Shown here piece after piece: positions 24,152 to 31,658 of a DNA stretch of 64,000 bases. Positions within the stretch are counted from its first letter, which is position 1. Each line of letters begins with the position of its first letter. The translations under genes and the position numbers were made by a program. The notes under the pieces are model-generated. The model worked only from the letters and a program-made list of their open reading frames with translations. It was not told the DNA's origin and searched no databases. The DNA is from a bacterium (GTDB taxonomy: Bacteria > 4484-113 > JAFGCY01): NCBI GenBank assembly GCA_020440605.1, contig JAGRNT010000020.1, forward strand, positions 1 to 64,000. Direction: 5' to 3'.

Positions 24152-24855
24152 GGCAGGGCCTGCTGTTCGACCTCGGCGGCACGCTCTGGGATGACTGGCC
24201 GGCGGAGCTGGAATACTGGCGGATCTGCACGGAGTTACTCACTGAAGCCGGATTCCCCTGCACAGTTGATGACTTCATCCGTGACAGTGCGGAGCTGATC
24301 CGGCGCTATACACCGAGCCTGAACCGCGCCCTGGTCTGGAAGTACAGCGGACGGGATGCTGAGCTGGCTGCAAGAATCAGGGAAGAAGCATCGCAGCGGA
24401 TCTGGGACATGCTGGAGGATGACGACATACTGGCGCGGCTGTACCCGCTCTGGCCCGGGATCCATGATGTGCTGGATGAACTGGCGCAGGCAGCGCGGCT
24501 TGGGGTGGTCAGCATGCATGGCAGCCGGGTGCGCGGCGTGATGCAGCGCATGGGCCTCATGCGGCACTTCGAGGAGCTGGCACTCTGTGATGAGCGTGGC
24601 TTCCACAAGCCTGATCCACGCATCATCGCCTGGACCCTGGAGAGCATGGGGCTGGAGGCAGCGGACTGCGTGATGATCGGCGACCGGATTGACAACGATG
24701 TGCACCCGGCGAAGGTGCTGGGGCTGAGCGCAGTCTGGCTGCAGGTACATCCCTATGACATCCAGGAACCACGCTATGAAACGGATATGCCGGACCTGAC
24801 GATCACTGACATGCGTGAGTTGCCGACCGCACTGCGCAGCGGAGGATGGCTGTGA
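24148..24855 (+). CDS. HAD-superfamily hydrolase (first of a tandem pair)
   Basis: HAD phosphatase-like protein of 235 residues. Motif I is LLFDLGGTLWDD with the nucleophile Asp; the second aspartate of D-x-D-x-T is replaced by Gly, as in YihX-type phosphatases. Motif II is VVSMHGSRVRG, motif III the Lys in RGFHKPDPRI, and motif IV MIGDRIDNDVHPAKVLG. An all-helical cap lies at residues 20-90. The substrate is unknown; small phosphomonoesters such as sugar phosphates are usual. It overlaps udg by four bases and the following paralog by ten, so the three are translationally coupled. Confidence 0.85.
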   Translation: MRQGLLFDLGGTLWDDWPAELEYWRICTELLTEAGFPCTVDDFIRDSAELIRRYTPSLNRALVWKYSGRDAELAARIREEASQRIWDMLEDDDILARLYPLWPGIHDVLDELAQAARLGVVSMHGSRVRGVMQRMGLMRHFEELALCDERGFHKPDPRIIAWTLESMGLEAADCVMIGDRIDNDVHPAKVLGLSAVWLQVHPYDIQEPRYETDMPDLTITDMRELPTALRSGGWL

Positions 24856-25562
24856 AGCTGCGCGACCGCTTGCCGAATACGCTGTGCTTTGATCTGGGCT
24901 CGACGCTCTGGGATGACCGGCCGGCGCTGGAACTGCAGTGGGAGATCCTGCTCGGGATTCTGGCAGCTCGTGGGATTGCCAGTGACATGGCGGAGCTCAG
25001 GCGGATGGCGGATGAAGTCGTGCGCAGCTTCTCCCCCACCCTGACGCGCGTGCTGGTCTGGCAGCTCTGCGGGCGGGATGAACCCAGCTACCGCGCCATC
25101 ATCCGCGAGATGGTGGAGCGGATGCTGCCCCGCCTGAATGAGCCCGAGGAATTCCGGCGGCTCAACCCGCTGCTGCCGGGTGTGCATGAGACCCTGGCTG
25201 AGCTGGCCGGCAGGCACAGGCTGGCGGTGATCAGCAACAACTTCGCCAGTGCCGACCGCTGGATGGAGTTCCACGGCATCCATGGTTACTTCGAGCATAT
25301 CTCCATGAGCGGGGCCCATGGCCTGCACAAACCGGACCCGCGGCTGTTCCTGCTCAGTCTGGAAGCACTGGGGGTCGAGGCCCATCAGGCGGCGATGATC
25401 GGTGACCGGCTGGACAATGACATCTGGCCGGCCAACCGCCTGGGAATGACGACCGTGCGCATCCTGCAGGGCCACTATGCAGTGCAGCAGTCCCGCTATC
25501 ATGTGGACGAACCGGACATCACGATCAGCTCGCTGACGGAGCTGCTGCAATACAGCCGCTGA
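24846..25562 (+). CDS. HAD-superfamily hydrolase (second of a tandem pair)
   Basis: Paralog of the preceding gene, 238 residues. Motif I is LCFDLGSTLWDDRPAL (again Gly in place of the second Asp), motif II AVISNNF, motif III the Lys of LHKPDPRLFL and motif IV AMIGDRLDNDIWPANRLGM. The shared TLWDD, KPDPR and GDR-[IL]-DND elements and the same cap length point to a tandem duplication; the two have since diverged, mainly in the cap, so their substrates may differ. The start ATG at 24846 overlaps the upstream stop by ten bases. Confidence 0.84.
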   Translation: MAVKLRDRLPNTLCFDLGSTLWDDRPALELQWEILLGILAARGIASDMAELRRMADEVVRSFSPTLTRVLVWQLCGRDEPSYRAIIREMVERMLPRLNEPEEFRRLNPLLPGVHETLAELAGRHRLAVISNNFASADRWMEFHGIHGYFEHISMSGAHGLHKPDPRLFLLSLEALGVEAHQAAMIGDRLDNDIWPANRLGMTTVRILQGHYAVQQSRYHVDEPDITISSLTELLQYSR

Positions 25563-25605
25563 GCCCAGCATTCAAGCCCCCCTTAACGCTGAGGGCGTAT
25601 TTGGC

Positions 25606-25611
25606 TAAAAT
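25606..25611 (+). promoter_or_regulatory. -10 element of the liv operon
   Basis: TAAAAT, 12 bases before the ATG at 25624, giving a leader of only about five bases. No Shine-Dalgarno. Confidence 0.5.
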
Positions 25612-25623
25612 AGTCAAACTTTC

Positions 25624-27039
25624 ATGGATCTGTACGGATACATCGAAAAGGCTGCGCGCTTCCGCTGGTGGTTCCTGCTGCTCGTCGTGCTGGCACCGGT
25701 GGTGGCTGCGGCGGCCGGGGAAGGTGGCAGCGGCTTCACCTTCGGCTCGCTGATCGAGAACCTGCTGATCGGCCTGATCCTCGGCAGCGTCTATGCACTG
25801 ATCGCGCTGGGTTACACCCTCGTCTACGGCGTGATCAAGCTGATCAACTTCGCGCATGGCGACATCTACATGCTGGGCGCCTTCAGCGGCTTCTACCTGC
25901 TGCGCTTCACGGTGCGCTGGCTGAACTTCACCCAGGGAGTGGACCTGATCTGGTGCTTCGTAATCTCGGTGATCGTCTCGGCGGCACTCTGCGCCGGACT
26001 GGCGGTGCTGATGGAGCGGCTGGCCTACCGGCCACTACGCAAGAGCAGCCGTATTGCCGCGCTGATCACGGCGGTGGGCGTAAGCTTCCTGCTGGAGAAC
26101 GGCGGGATCATCGCCTTCGGTGCCAACCCCAAGAGCTATGAACCGCGCAAGCTGGAGGTCTACCAGCTGCAGTTCGCTGACAATGCGGAATTCCGCAATG
26201 CGGGCCAGCAGGAGATCTTCGACCGCAGCCAGGAAAGCTATGCCCCGGAGAAGTTCGCGGAAACCACCTACGCCCGCATACGGGTGGTCAGTGCGGCGGG
26301 CAGCTCGGAGTGGAGCCCGGTGCTGACGATCACGCCAGATGAGCAGTTCGGCTTCGTGGAACTGCCGAAGGATGAACTGGCGGCGGGCAGCCCGCAGCAG
26401 CTGGCCAGCATCGGCTACAGCTTTGACAGCAATGAGAAGAAGACCGTGGTCTCCTGGGCCCGAGCGGCCGTGGCGGACTACCAGGTAAAGCCGATCTTCA
26501 GTGATGATGCCGGCCAGGCCCTGGCTTTCCACCTGCCGGTGAAGAACGCCGCCGGTGAGAACATCCGCGTGCCCTGGTTCAATGTGGTGATCGTGGTGGT
26601 CACGGCAGTGCTGCTCTGGGCCCTGAACCAGCTGATCAACCGCAGCATGTTCGGCGTGAGCATGCGTGCGCTGTCGTATGACATGAATGCCGCCAAGCTG
26701 ATGGGTGTGGACACCGACAAGGTGATCGCCCTGACCTTCGCCATTGGCGGAGCCTGTGCGGCGGTGGCCGGCAATATCGTCGGTCTCTACAACCAGCAGA
26801 TCGACCCGCTGATGGGGATCCTGCCCGGGCTCAAGGCCTTCGTGGCCGCGGTCGTGGGCGGAATCGGCAGCATTCCCGGGGCGGCCGTGGGCGGCCTGAT
26901 CATGGGTATCAGCGAGGGCCTCGTGAAGGGTGCAGGCGCGGGCAAGCTGGCCGACGCCATGGCCTTTGCGATCCTGATCCTCGTGCTGCTGTTCAAGCCC
27001 ACCGGCATCTTCGGGCGCACGACGAGGGAGAAGGTATGA
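25624..27039 (+). CDS. livH: LivH-type ABC permease with periplasmic FN3-like insertion
   Basis: Inner-membrane permease of a branched-chain amino acid (or related) ABC importer. The family core is clear: LIGLILGSVYALIALGYTLVYGVIKLINFAHGDIYMLG (residues 49-84), ERLAYRPLRKSSRIAALITAVGVSFLLEN (131-159), and a C-terminal half with SMRALSYDMNAAKLMGVDTDKVIALTFAIG and FVAAVVGGIGSIPGAAVGG. The protein is 471 residues against about 290-310 for normal LivH. The excess is an added N-terminal hydrophobic segment (residues 15-32) and an insert at about residues 168-318, in the loop that faces the periplasm in E. coli LivH. Its TYARIRVVSAAGSSEWSPV resembles a fibronectin type III strand pair. LivM overlaps by four bases (ATGA). 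Confidence 0.88.
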   Translation: MDLYGYIEKAARFRWWFLLLVVLAPVVAAAAGEGGSGFTFGSLIENLLIGLILGSVYALIALGYTLVYGVIKLINFAHGDIYMLGAFSGFYLLRFTVRWLNFTQGVDLIWCFVISVIVSAALCAGLAVLMERLAYRPLRKSSRIAALITAVGVSFLLENGGIIAFGANPKSYEPRKLEVYQLQFADNAEFRNAGQQEIFDRSQESYAPEKFAETTYARIRVVSAAGSSEWSPVLTITPDEQFGFVELPKDELAAGSPQQLASIGYSFDSNEKKTVVSWARAAVADYQVKPIFSDDAGQALAFHLPVKNAAGENIRVPWFNVVIVVVTAVLLWALNQLINRSMFGVSMRALSYDMNAAKLMGVDTDKVIALTFAIGGACAAVAGNIVGLYNQQIDPLMGILPGLKAFVAAVVGGIGSIPGAAVGGLIMGISEGLVKGAGAGKLADAMAFAILILVLLFKPTGIFGRTTREKV

Positions 27040-28244
27040 TCAATCCTTACTGGGAATTCGTGATCTTCCTCGTGATGATCAATGTGATCTTCACCCTGTC
27101 CCTGAACCTGATCCTCGGCTACAACGGACAGTTCTCCCTCGGGCATGCCGGCTTCCTCGCGATCGGGGCCTATGCCAGCGGCGTGGCCACCACCGCACTC
27201 GGACTGCCGCTGTTCGCCGGCGTGCTGCTGAGCATCGTCTGCTGCGTGATCGCGGCGGCGATAGTGGGCTATCCCTGCCTGCGGCTGGGCGGAGATTATC
27301 TGGCAATCGCCACGCTGGGCTTCGCTGAAATCATCCGGATAGTACTGCTGGCCTTGCCGGAGAAGACCTTCGGCGGGCCGACCGGGATGCAGAACATCCA
27401 CAACATGTATGACTATCTGCCGGTACCAGCGGGACCGCACAACGGCATCTTCAACCTGCTGTTCACGATCGTGTTCAGCATCGTGTTCCTGGCGCTCAGT
27501 GTCTGGGGCGTGATCGCATTTGGCAATTTCCTGAATGGGGCACTGCAGAAGCGCTTCGGCGGGAACTTCTGGCGCTACATCGTCTGGGCTGGCTTTGTAG
27601 TGCTGATCATTGCCAACCTGTCGGGCACCAAGGGCACCGCATCCGCCAGTGCCAAGCCGGGCATCGCCGGCTACGTGCTGGACATCTTCCAGTTCAGCAG
27701 TGCGATGCAGCCGCAGAGCCTCGAGCGCGGCCAGTGGCTGATCTTCCTGATCTTCGGGCTGATCGTACTCGGGGTGAACCAGCTGATCCGCAACTTCCTC
27801 AACAGCGTGCCGGGCCGGGGTGTGATTGCCATCCGTGAGAATGAGATCGCAGCCACGAACCTCGGGATCAACGTCTTCTGGCTGAAGCTGCAGAACTTCA
27901 TGCTGGGCTGTGCCTTTGCAGGCCTGGCCGGAGCGTTGCTGGCGCATACCCTGCCGCTGATCAAGCCGATTGAGTTCGGCTTCCTGAAGAGTGTGGACGT
28001 GCTGCTGATGGTCGTTCTGGGTGGAATGGGATCCATGACCGGCAGCTTCGTCGGAGCGATCTCAATCTCCGTGCTGCCTGAGGTGCTGCGCGGAGTCGGT
28101 GAGTGGCGCATGGTGCTCTACTCCCTCGTGCTGATTCTGTTCATGCTGTTCAAGCCTGGCGGCATCTTCGGCACCAGTGAACTGAGCGACATCATCCGCC
28201 TGCCCTGGCTGCGCAGGAAGGAGTCGGGAGCGCCGGATGCTTGA
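27036..28244 (+). CDS. livM: LivM-type ABC permease with extra central segment
   Basis: Second permease of the same importer, 402 residues. It begins with the LivM core: FTLSLNLILGYNGQFSLGHAGFLAIGAYASGV and GYPCLRLGGDYLAIATLGFAEIIRI. It ends with NSVPGRGVIAIRENEIAATNLGINVFWLKLQNFMLGCAFAGLAGALLAH, VVLGGMGSMTGSFVGA and LFKPGGIFG. Between these, residues about 135-215 are additional and hold two further hydrophobic stretches (FNLLFTIVFSIVFLALSVW and WRYIVWAGFVVLIIANL). These are not part of the usual LivM fold and sit next to the same substrate-facing side as the LivH insert. ATGA overlap with livH; the stop overlaps the livG start by eight bases. Confidence 0.9.
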   Translation: MINPYWEFVIFLVMINVIFTLSLNLILGYNGQFSLGHAGFLAIGAYASGVATTALGLPLFAGVLLSIVCCVIAAAIVGYPCLRLGGDYLAIATLGFAEIIRIVLLALPEKTFGGPTGMQNIHNMYDYLPVPAGPHNGIFNLLFTIVFSIVFLALSVWGVIAFGNFLNGALQKRFGGNFWRYIVWAGFVVLIIANLSGTKGTASASAKPGIAGYVLDIFQFSSAMQPQSLERGQWLIFLIFGLIVLGVNQLIRNFLNSVPGRGVIAIRENEIAATNLGINVFWLKLQNFMLGCAFAGLAGALLAHTLPLIKPIEFGFLKSVDVLLMVVLGGMGSMTGSFVGAISISVLPEVLRGVGEWRMVLYSLVLILFMLFKPGGIFGTSELSDIIRLPWLRRKESGAPDA

Positions 28245-29004
28245 GGTTGACAACGTCAGCGTGGTGTTCGGCGGCCTGAAGGCGGTCAACGAACTGTCCT
28301 TCCAGGTCAATCCCGGGCAGATCGTGGGCCTGATCGGTCCCAACGGCGCCGGCAAGACCACCGTGTTCAACGCAATCCTCGCTGTCTTCCCGCCCACCAG
28401 CGGCGAGGTGCGGCTCAACGGCGAGGCGATCAACCACCTGCCGACGCACCGCATCAGCCGGCTGGGTATCGCGCGAACCTTCCAGAACATCCGCCTGTTC
28501 AGCTCGATGAGCGTGCTTGACAACGTGCGCGTGGCCCTATCGCGGCGCTACCGCTATTCGATGTTCGATGCGATGCTGCGCACGCCGAAATGCCGCCGCA
28601 TGGAGCGCGAGCTGGAGGAGCAGGCCCGGGGGATACTGGAGTTCTTCGAGCTCAGCCATGTGGCCGATGACCGGGCGGACTCCCTGCCCTACGGCCTGCA
28701 GAAGTATCTGGAGATCGCGCGCGCCTATGCCCTGCGCCCGAAGATCCTGCTGCTGGACGAACCGGCGGCGGGCCTGAATGAAAGCGAGACCGACACCCTG
28801 ATGGAGAAGGTGCGCAGCATCATGGCTGAGACCGGCTGCGGCGTGCTGCTGATCGAGCATGACATGAAGCTGGTGATGGGGATCTGCGAGCACATCGTTG
28901 CCATTGAGTACGGGGCGAAGATCAGTGAGGGGCCGCCCAGCCATGTGCAGAATGACCCGAAGGTGATCGAGGCATATCTCGGCAAGCAGGATGACGAGTC
29001 ATGA
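28237..29004 (+). CDS. livG: LivG-type ABC transporter ATPase
   Basis: Cytoplasmic ATP-binding subunit pairing with LivF. Over 255 residues it shows Walker A GPNGAGKTT, the Q-loop region IARTFQNIRLF, the ABC signature LPYGLQKYLEIARA (the usual LSYGQQR-x-LEIARA with Leu-Pro in place of Leu-Ser), Walker B ILLLDEPAAGLN, and the H-loop LLIEHDM. The C-terminal tail V-x-x-AYLG is typical of LivG/LivF. Start ATG 28237 overlaps the livM stop; the stop overlaps the livF start by four bases. Confidence 0.93.
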   Translation: MLEVDNVSVVFGGLKAVNELSFQVNPGQIVGLIGPNGAGKTTVFNAILAVFPPTSGEVRLNGEAINHLPTHRISRLGIARTFQNIRLFSSMSVLDNVRVALSRRYRYSMFDAMLRTPKCRRMERELEEQARGILEFFELSHVADDRADSLPYGLQKYLEIARAYALRPKILLLDEPAAGLNESETDTLMEKVRSIMAETGCGVLLIEHDMKLVMGICEHIVAIEYGAKISEGPPSHVQNDPKVIEAYLGKQDDES

Positions 29005-29750
29005 CCGACCAGAGCGGCAATCATCACGTTGATTCAGGCCGGATGATCCTCGCCGTTGAGGACCTGCACGTTGCCTACGGTGCGGTGCGGGCCCTGCGCG
29101 GGATCAGCTTCTCGGTGAAGTCCGGGGAGATCGTGACCCTGATCGGTGCCAACGGCGCCGGTAAGTCCACGACGATGAACACGATCATGGGTCTCGTGAA
29201 ATGCCAGCAGGGCCGGATCATGTTCCTCGATGAGGACATTGCCAACCTGCATGCCTTCCAGATCGTGCGCAAGGGCCTGAGCCTCAGCCCCGAGGGCCGC
29301 CGGCTGTTCCTGAACCTGACGGTGAAGGAGAACCTCGATATCGGCGGGCTGATCACCACCGACAAGGGCCTGAAGCAGGAGTTGCTGGATGAGATCTTCC
29401 AGCTCTTCCCGCGCGTGAAGGAACGTCTTAAGCAGATCGCCGGCACGCTGTCCGGCGGCGAACAGCAGATGGTGGCGATCAGCCGGGCGATCATGCAGAA
29501 CCCGGACCTGCTGCTGCTGGATGAGCCAAGCCTCGGGCTGGCGCCGAACCTCGTGCAGGAGATCTTCGAGAAGGTGCAGATCCTCAACAGTGAAGGCAAG
29601 ACCATCCTGATGGTGGAGCAGAATGCCTTCCAGGCCCTGCGTATCAGCCATCGGGCCTACTGTCTGGAGCATGGGGAGCTGAAAATTCAGGGCACGGGGC
29701 AGGAACTGCTCAATGACCCGAAGATCAAGGAAGCCTATCTCGGCGGTTAG
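29001..29750 (+). CDS. livF: LivF-type ABC transporter ATPase
   Basis: Second ATPase of the importer, 249 residues. It has Walker A GANGAGKST, the LivF-typical RRLFLNLTVKENLDIGG, signature LSGGEQQMVAISRA, Walker B LLLLDEPSLGLAP, H-loop MVEQNAFQAL and tail IKEAYLGG. A 16-residue hydrophilic extension precedes the ABC domain. Last gene of the livHMGF operon. No periplasmic binding-protein gene (LivJ/LivK) lies in or near the operon within this window, so the substrate cannot be inferred. Confidence 0.93.
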   Translation: MTDQSGNHHVDSGRMILAVEDLHVAYGAVRALRGISFSVKSGEIVTLIGANGAGKSTTMNTIMGLVKCQQGRIMFLDEDIANLHAFQIVRKGLSLSPEGRRLFLNLTVKENLDIGGLITTDKGLKQELLDEIFQLFPRVKERLKQIAGTLSGGEQQMVAISRAIMQNPDLLLLDEPSLGLAPNLVQEIFEKVQILNSEGKTILMVEQNAFQALRISHRAYCLEHGELKIQGTGQELLNDPKIKEAYLGG

Positions 29751-29788
29751 CAGGGAATCAAGCCAGGCGCAGACAGGCGTCGCTGAGA

Positions 29789-29900
29789 TGGTATGGTGGA
29801 AGTGTCAGGGGTAGAAACCGGTAAGGGGAACCCATGGCAGGCTCCGGAACCGCTAACCCACAGGTGCCCCTTACAACTGAGTTATACCCGAGAGATCAGC
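29789..29900 (+). ncRNA. Candidate structured small RNA with extended -10 promoter
   Basis: An extended -10, TGGTATGGT (29789-29797), predicts a start near 29804. The next 90 bases have nested complementary pairs: GGGTA (29809-29813) with TACCC (29885-29889), and GTAAGGGG (29821-29828) with CCCCTTAC (29867-29874), the latter extended by ACC/GGT past an A-G mismatch. There is no open frame of note. Together they form a rod with an internal loop and an apical loop of about 30 bases. It does not match SRP RNA, 6S RNA, tRNA, tmRNA, RNase P or a riboswitch class I can recall. No clear U-tract follows, so the 3' end is uncertain. The rest of 29751-30002 shows no gene. Confidence 0.4.
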
Positions 29901-30002
29901 ATTTTGCACAAGCTTTATCAAAATTCAATTAACGTGCAGGCCTGATTCTCACGGCTGATGCTAGGGACTGGAGTCCATCAACCCTGACTGGATGCGGTGA
30001 TT

Positions 30003-30030
30003 TTGCATGCGCTGTGCTCGGGGATATAAT
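30003..30030 (+). promoter_or_regulatory. Promoter of murI (-35 and -10)
   Basis: TTGCAT (30003-30008), a 16-base spacer, then TATAAT (30025-30030). The predicted start leaves a leader of about eight bases before the ATG at 30046. It is one of the few clear two-box promoters in the window. Confidence 0.65.
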
Positions 30031-30045
30031 GCATCCTTCGCCATC

Positions 30046-30918
30046 ATGCGCCAGATCATCAACAACGAACAGACCAAACAACAGGATTCCGAGCATGCCC
30101 AGTCCCGCACCAACTCGGTGGGGATCTTCGACAGCGGCGTGGGCGGGTTCACCGTGCTTAAGGCCCTGCATGCCAGGCGCCCGGACCTGAACATCATCTA
30201 CTTCGGCGATTCCCTGAATGCGCCGAATGGCAGCCGGCCCCCGGAGCAGCTGCACGGGATGTGCCAGAACATGGTGCAGTTCCTGATCGACATGGGCGTG
30301 GACACCATGGCCGTGGGCTGCAATTCATGCAACATCCTGATGGGCAGCGGTGAGCTCAAGAGCTTCGGCGTGACCAGCTTCGACCTCGTTGGCAGCACAG
30401 TGGAATGGCTGAAGCTGCAGCATCACCAGCCGCAGAATCTGGCGATCCTCGGGACCCAGGCCACGATCAACAGCCGCTACTACGAGCGCAAGCTGGAGGA
30501 GGCCTTCCCCGGCCTGCCGCTGCGCAGCATGGCGGCACCGAAGCTCGTACCGCTGATCGAGTCCTTCCCCTGGAGTGAATACGATCTGCGTACAGCCGTG
30601 CAGGAGTATGTGAATCCGCTGCTGGAGGAGGGCTTCAACAGCATCGTACTGGCCTGCTCGCACTACCGCTGGATCGAGCGCTACCTGCGTGAGCTGGACA
30701 GCGAGATGACACTGGTTGATCCGGCGGAATGTCTGGCTGAGCGGCTGGTGGCGAGCCTGCCGCCGGCAGCGGAGGGTGCCAGGCGCGGGGAGCTGAAGCT
30801 CTACTCCTCGCATCCGAATGAAGCATTCTCGCATTTCGCGGAAATGGCAATCGGTCGCGATGCGAAGGAATACATCAAGCTCTACATAGTCAATGCCTAC
30901 GAGGAACACAATGTCTAG
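30046..30918 (+). CDS. murI: Glutamate racemase
   Basis: Cofactor-independent racemase giving D-glutamate for peptidoglycan. From ATG 30046 it is 290 residues. The family start SVGIFDSGVGGFTVLKAL with the active-site Asp29 is clear, followed by NIIYFGDSLNAPNGSR. The first catalytic cysteine lies in AVGCNSCNIL (Cys92; the family usually reads ACNTA) and the second in VLACSHYRW (usually LGCTHYP), so both cysteines are kept in slightly altered motifs. The TATAAT promoter is just upstream. The open frame continues to 30007 but that ATG lies before the -10. It overlaps rph by eight bases; the pair murI-rph is a recurrent neighbourhood in bacteria. Confidence 0.88.
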   Translation: MRQIINNEQTKQQDSEHAQSRTNSVGIFDSGVGGFTVLKALHARRPDLNIIYFGDSLNAPNGSRPPEQLHGMCQNMVQFLIDMGVDTMAVGCNSCNILMGSGELKSFGVTSFDLVGSTVEWLKLQHHQPQNLAILGTQATINSRYYERKLEEAFPGLPLRSMAAPKLVPLIESFPWSEYDLRTAVQEYVNPLLEEGFNSIVLACSHYRWIERYLRELDSEMTLVDPAECLAERLVASLPPAAEGARRGELKLYSSHPNEAFSHFAEMAIGRDAKEYIKLYIVNAYEEHNV

Positions 30919-31630
30919 ACTGGACGGGCGCGGGCCCGCGCAGATGAGGGATGTCGAACTGCAGCCGGACAGCTTCCGCCGCAATGACGTGCTGGTGAAG
31001 TACGGTGCCACGCAGGTGCTGTGCTATGCCAGCATCGAGGACCGTGTTCCACCCTGGCTGGTGGGCAGCGGCAGTGCCTGGCTGACCGCGGAATATCAGA
31101 TGCTGCCGACGGCCAGCGAACCGCGCCAGCGCCGCGAGCGCCTGCAGCTCAGTGGCCGTACCCAGGAGATCCAGCGCCTGATCGGACGCAGCCTGCGCAC
31201 GGCTGTCAACCTGCAGGGCCTGGGCCAGCTGACCTTCCACATCGACTGTGACGTGATCGTGGCTGACGGCGGCACGCGTACGGCGAGCATCACCGGCGCG
31301 ATGGTCGCCCTGGCCAACCTGATTGATGACCACAGCGAGCGCTTCCGCCGCTTCCCGGACATTCTCACGCACCTCGTGGCCGCGGTCAGCGTGGGTGTGG
31401 TGAATGGCACGGCGGTCTGTGACCTGAACTATGTCGAGGACCGTGATGCAGAGGTGGACGCCAACGTGGTGGGTCTGAGCAGCGGCGGCTATGCCGAGAT
31501 CCAGGCCACGAATGAGGACGGGGCCTACGACCGCGCGCAGCTCAACGCGATGCTCGACCTGGCGGATACTGCGCTCGCGGATCTGCATGGCCGGCAGCGC
31601 GGGGCAATCCGCCGCAGCGACTGGCTGTAG
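30911..31630 (+). CDS. rph: Ribonuclease PH
   Basis: Phosphorolytic 3'-5' exoribonuclease that trims tRNA precursors. The 239 residues match the family along their length: M-x-RLDGRGPAQMRDVELQPD at the N terminus, GATQVLCYASIEDRVPPW, LTAEYQMLPTAS with the R-x-x-RE following, GRTQEIQRLIGRSLRTAV with the phosphate-binding arginines, TFHIDCDVIVADGGTRTASITGA with catalytic aspartates, and a C-terminal VDANVVGLSSGGYAEIQ. ATG 30911 has GAGGA five bases upstream, inside the end of murI. No Ham1/rdgB follows, unlike in many bacteria. Confidence 0.95.
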   Translation: MSRLDGRGPAQMRDVELQPDSFRRNDVLVKYGATQVLCYASIEDRVPPWLVGSGSAWLTAEYQMLPTASEPRQRRERLQLSGRTQEIQRLIGRSLRTAVNLQGLGQLTFHIDCDVIVADGGTRTASITGAMVALANLIDDHSERFRRFPDILTHLVAAVSVGVVNGTAVCDLNYVEDRDAEVDANVVGLSSGGYAEIQATNEDGAYDRAQLNAMLDLADTALADLHGRQRGAIRRSDWL

Positions 31631-31658
31631 GGCTCTGCATCTGCGAGAATAGTCCGGC

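Noticed and set aside
29804..29900. Identification of the structured region as SRP RNA, 6S RNA or a known riboswitch
   Set aside because: CAGGCTCCGGAACC resembles the SRP apical loop only superficially: the flanking bases do not pair as required. The region is too short for typical 6S RNA and lacks conserved riboswitch cores.
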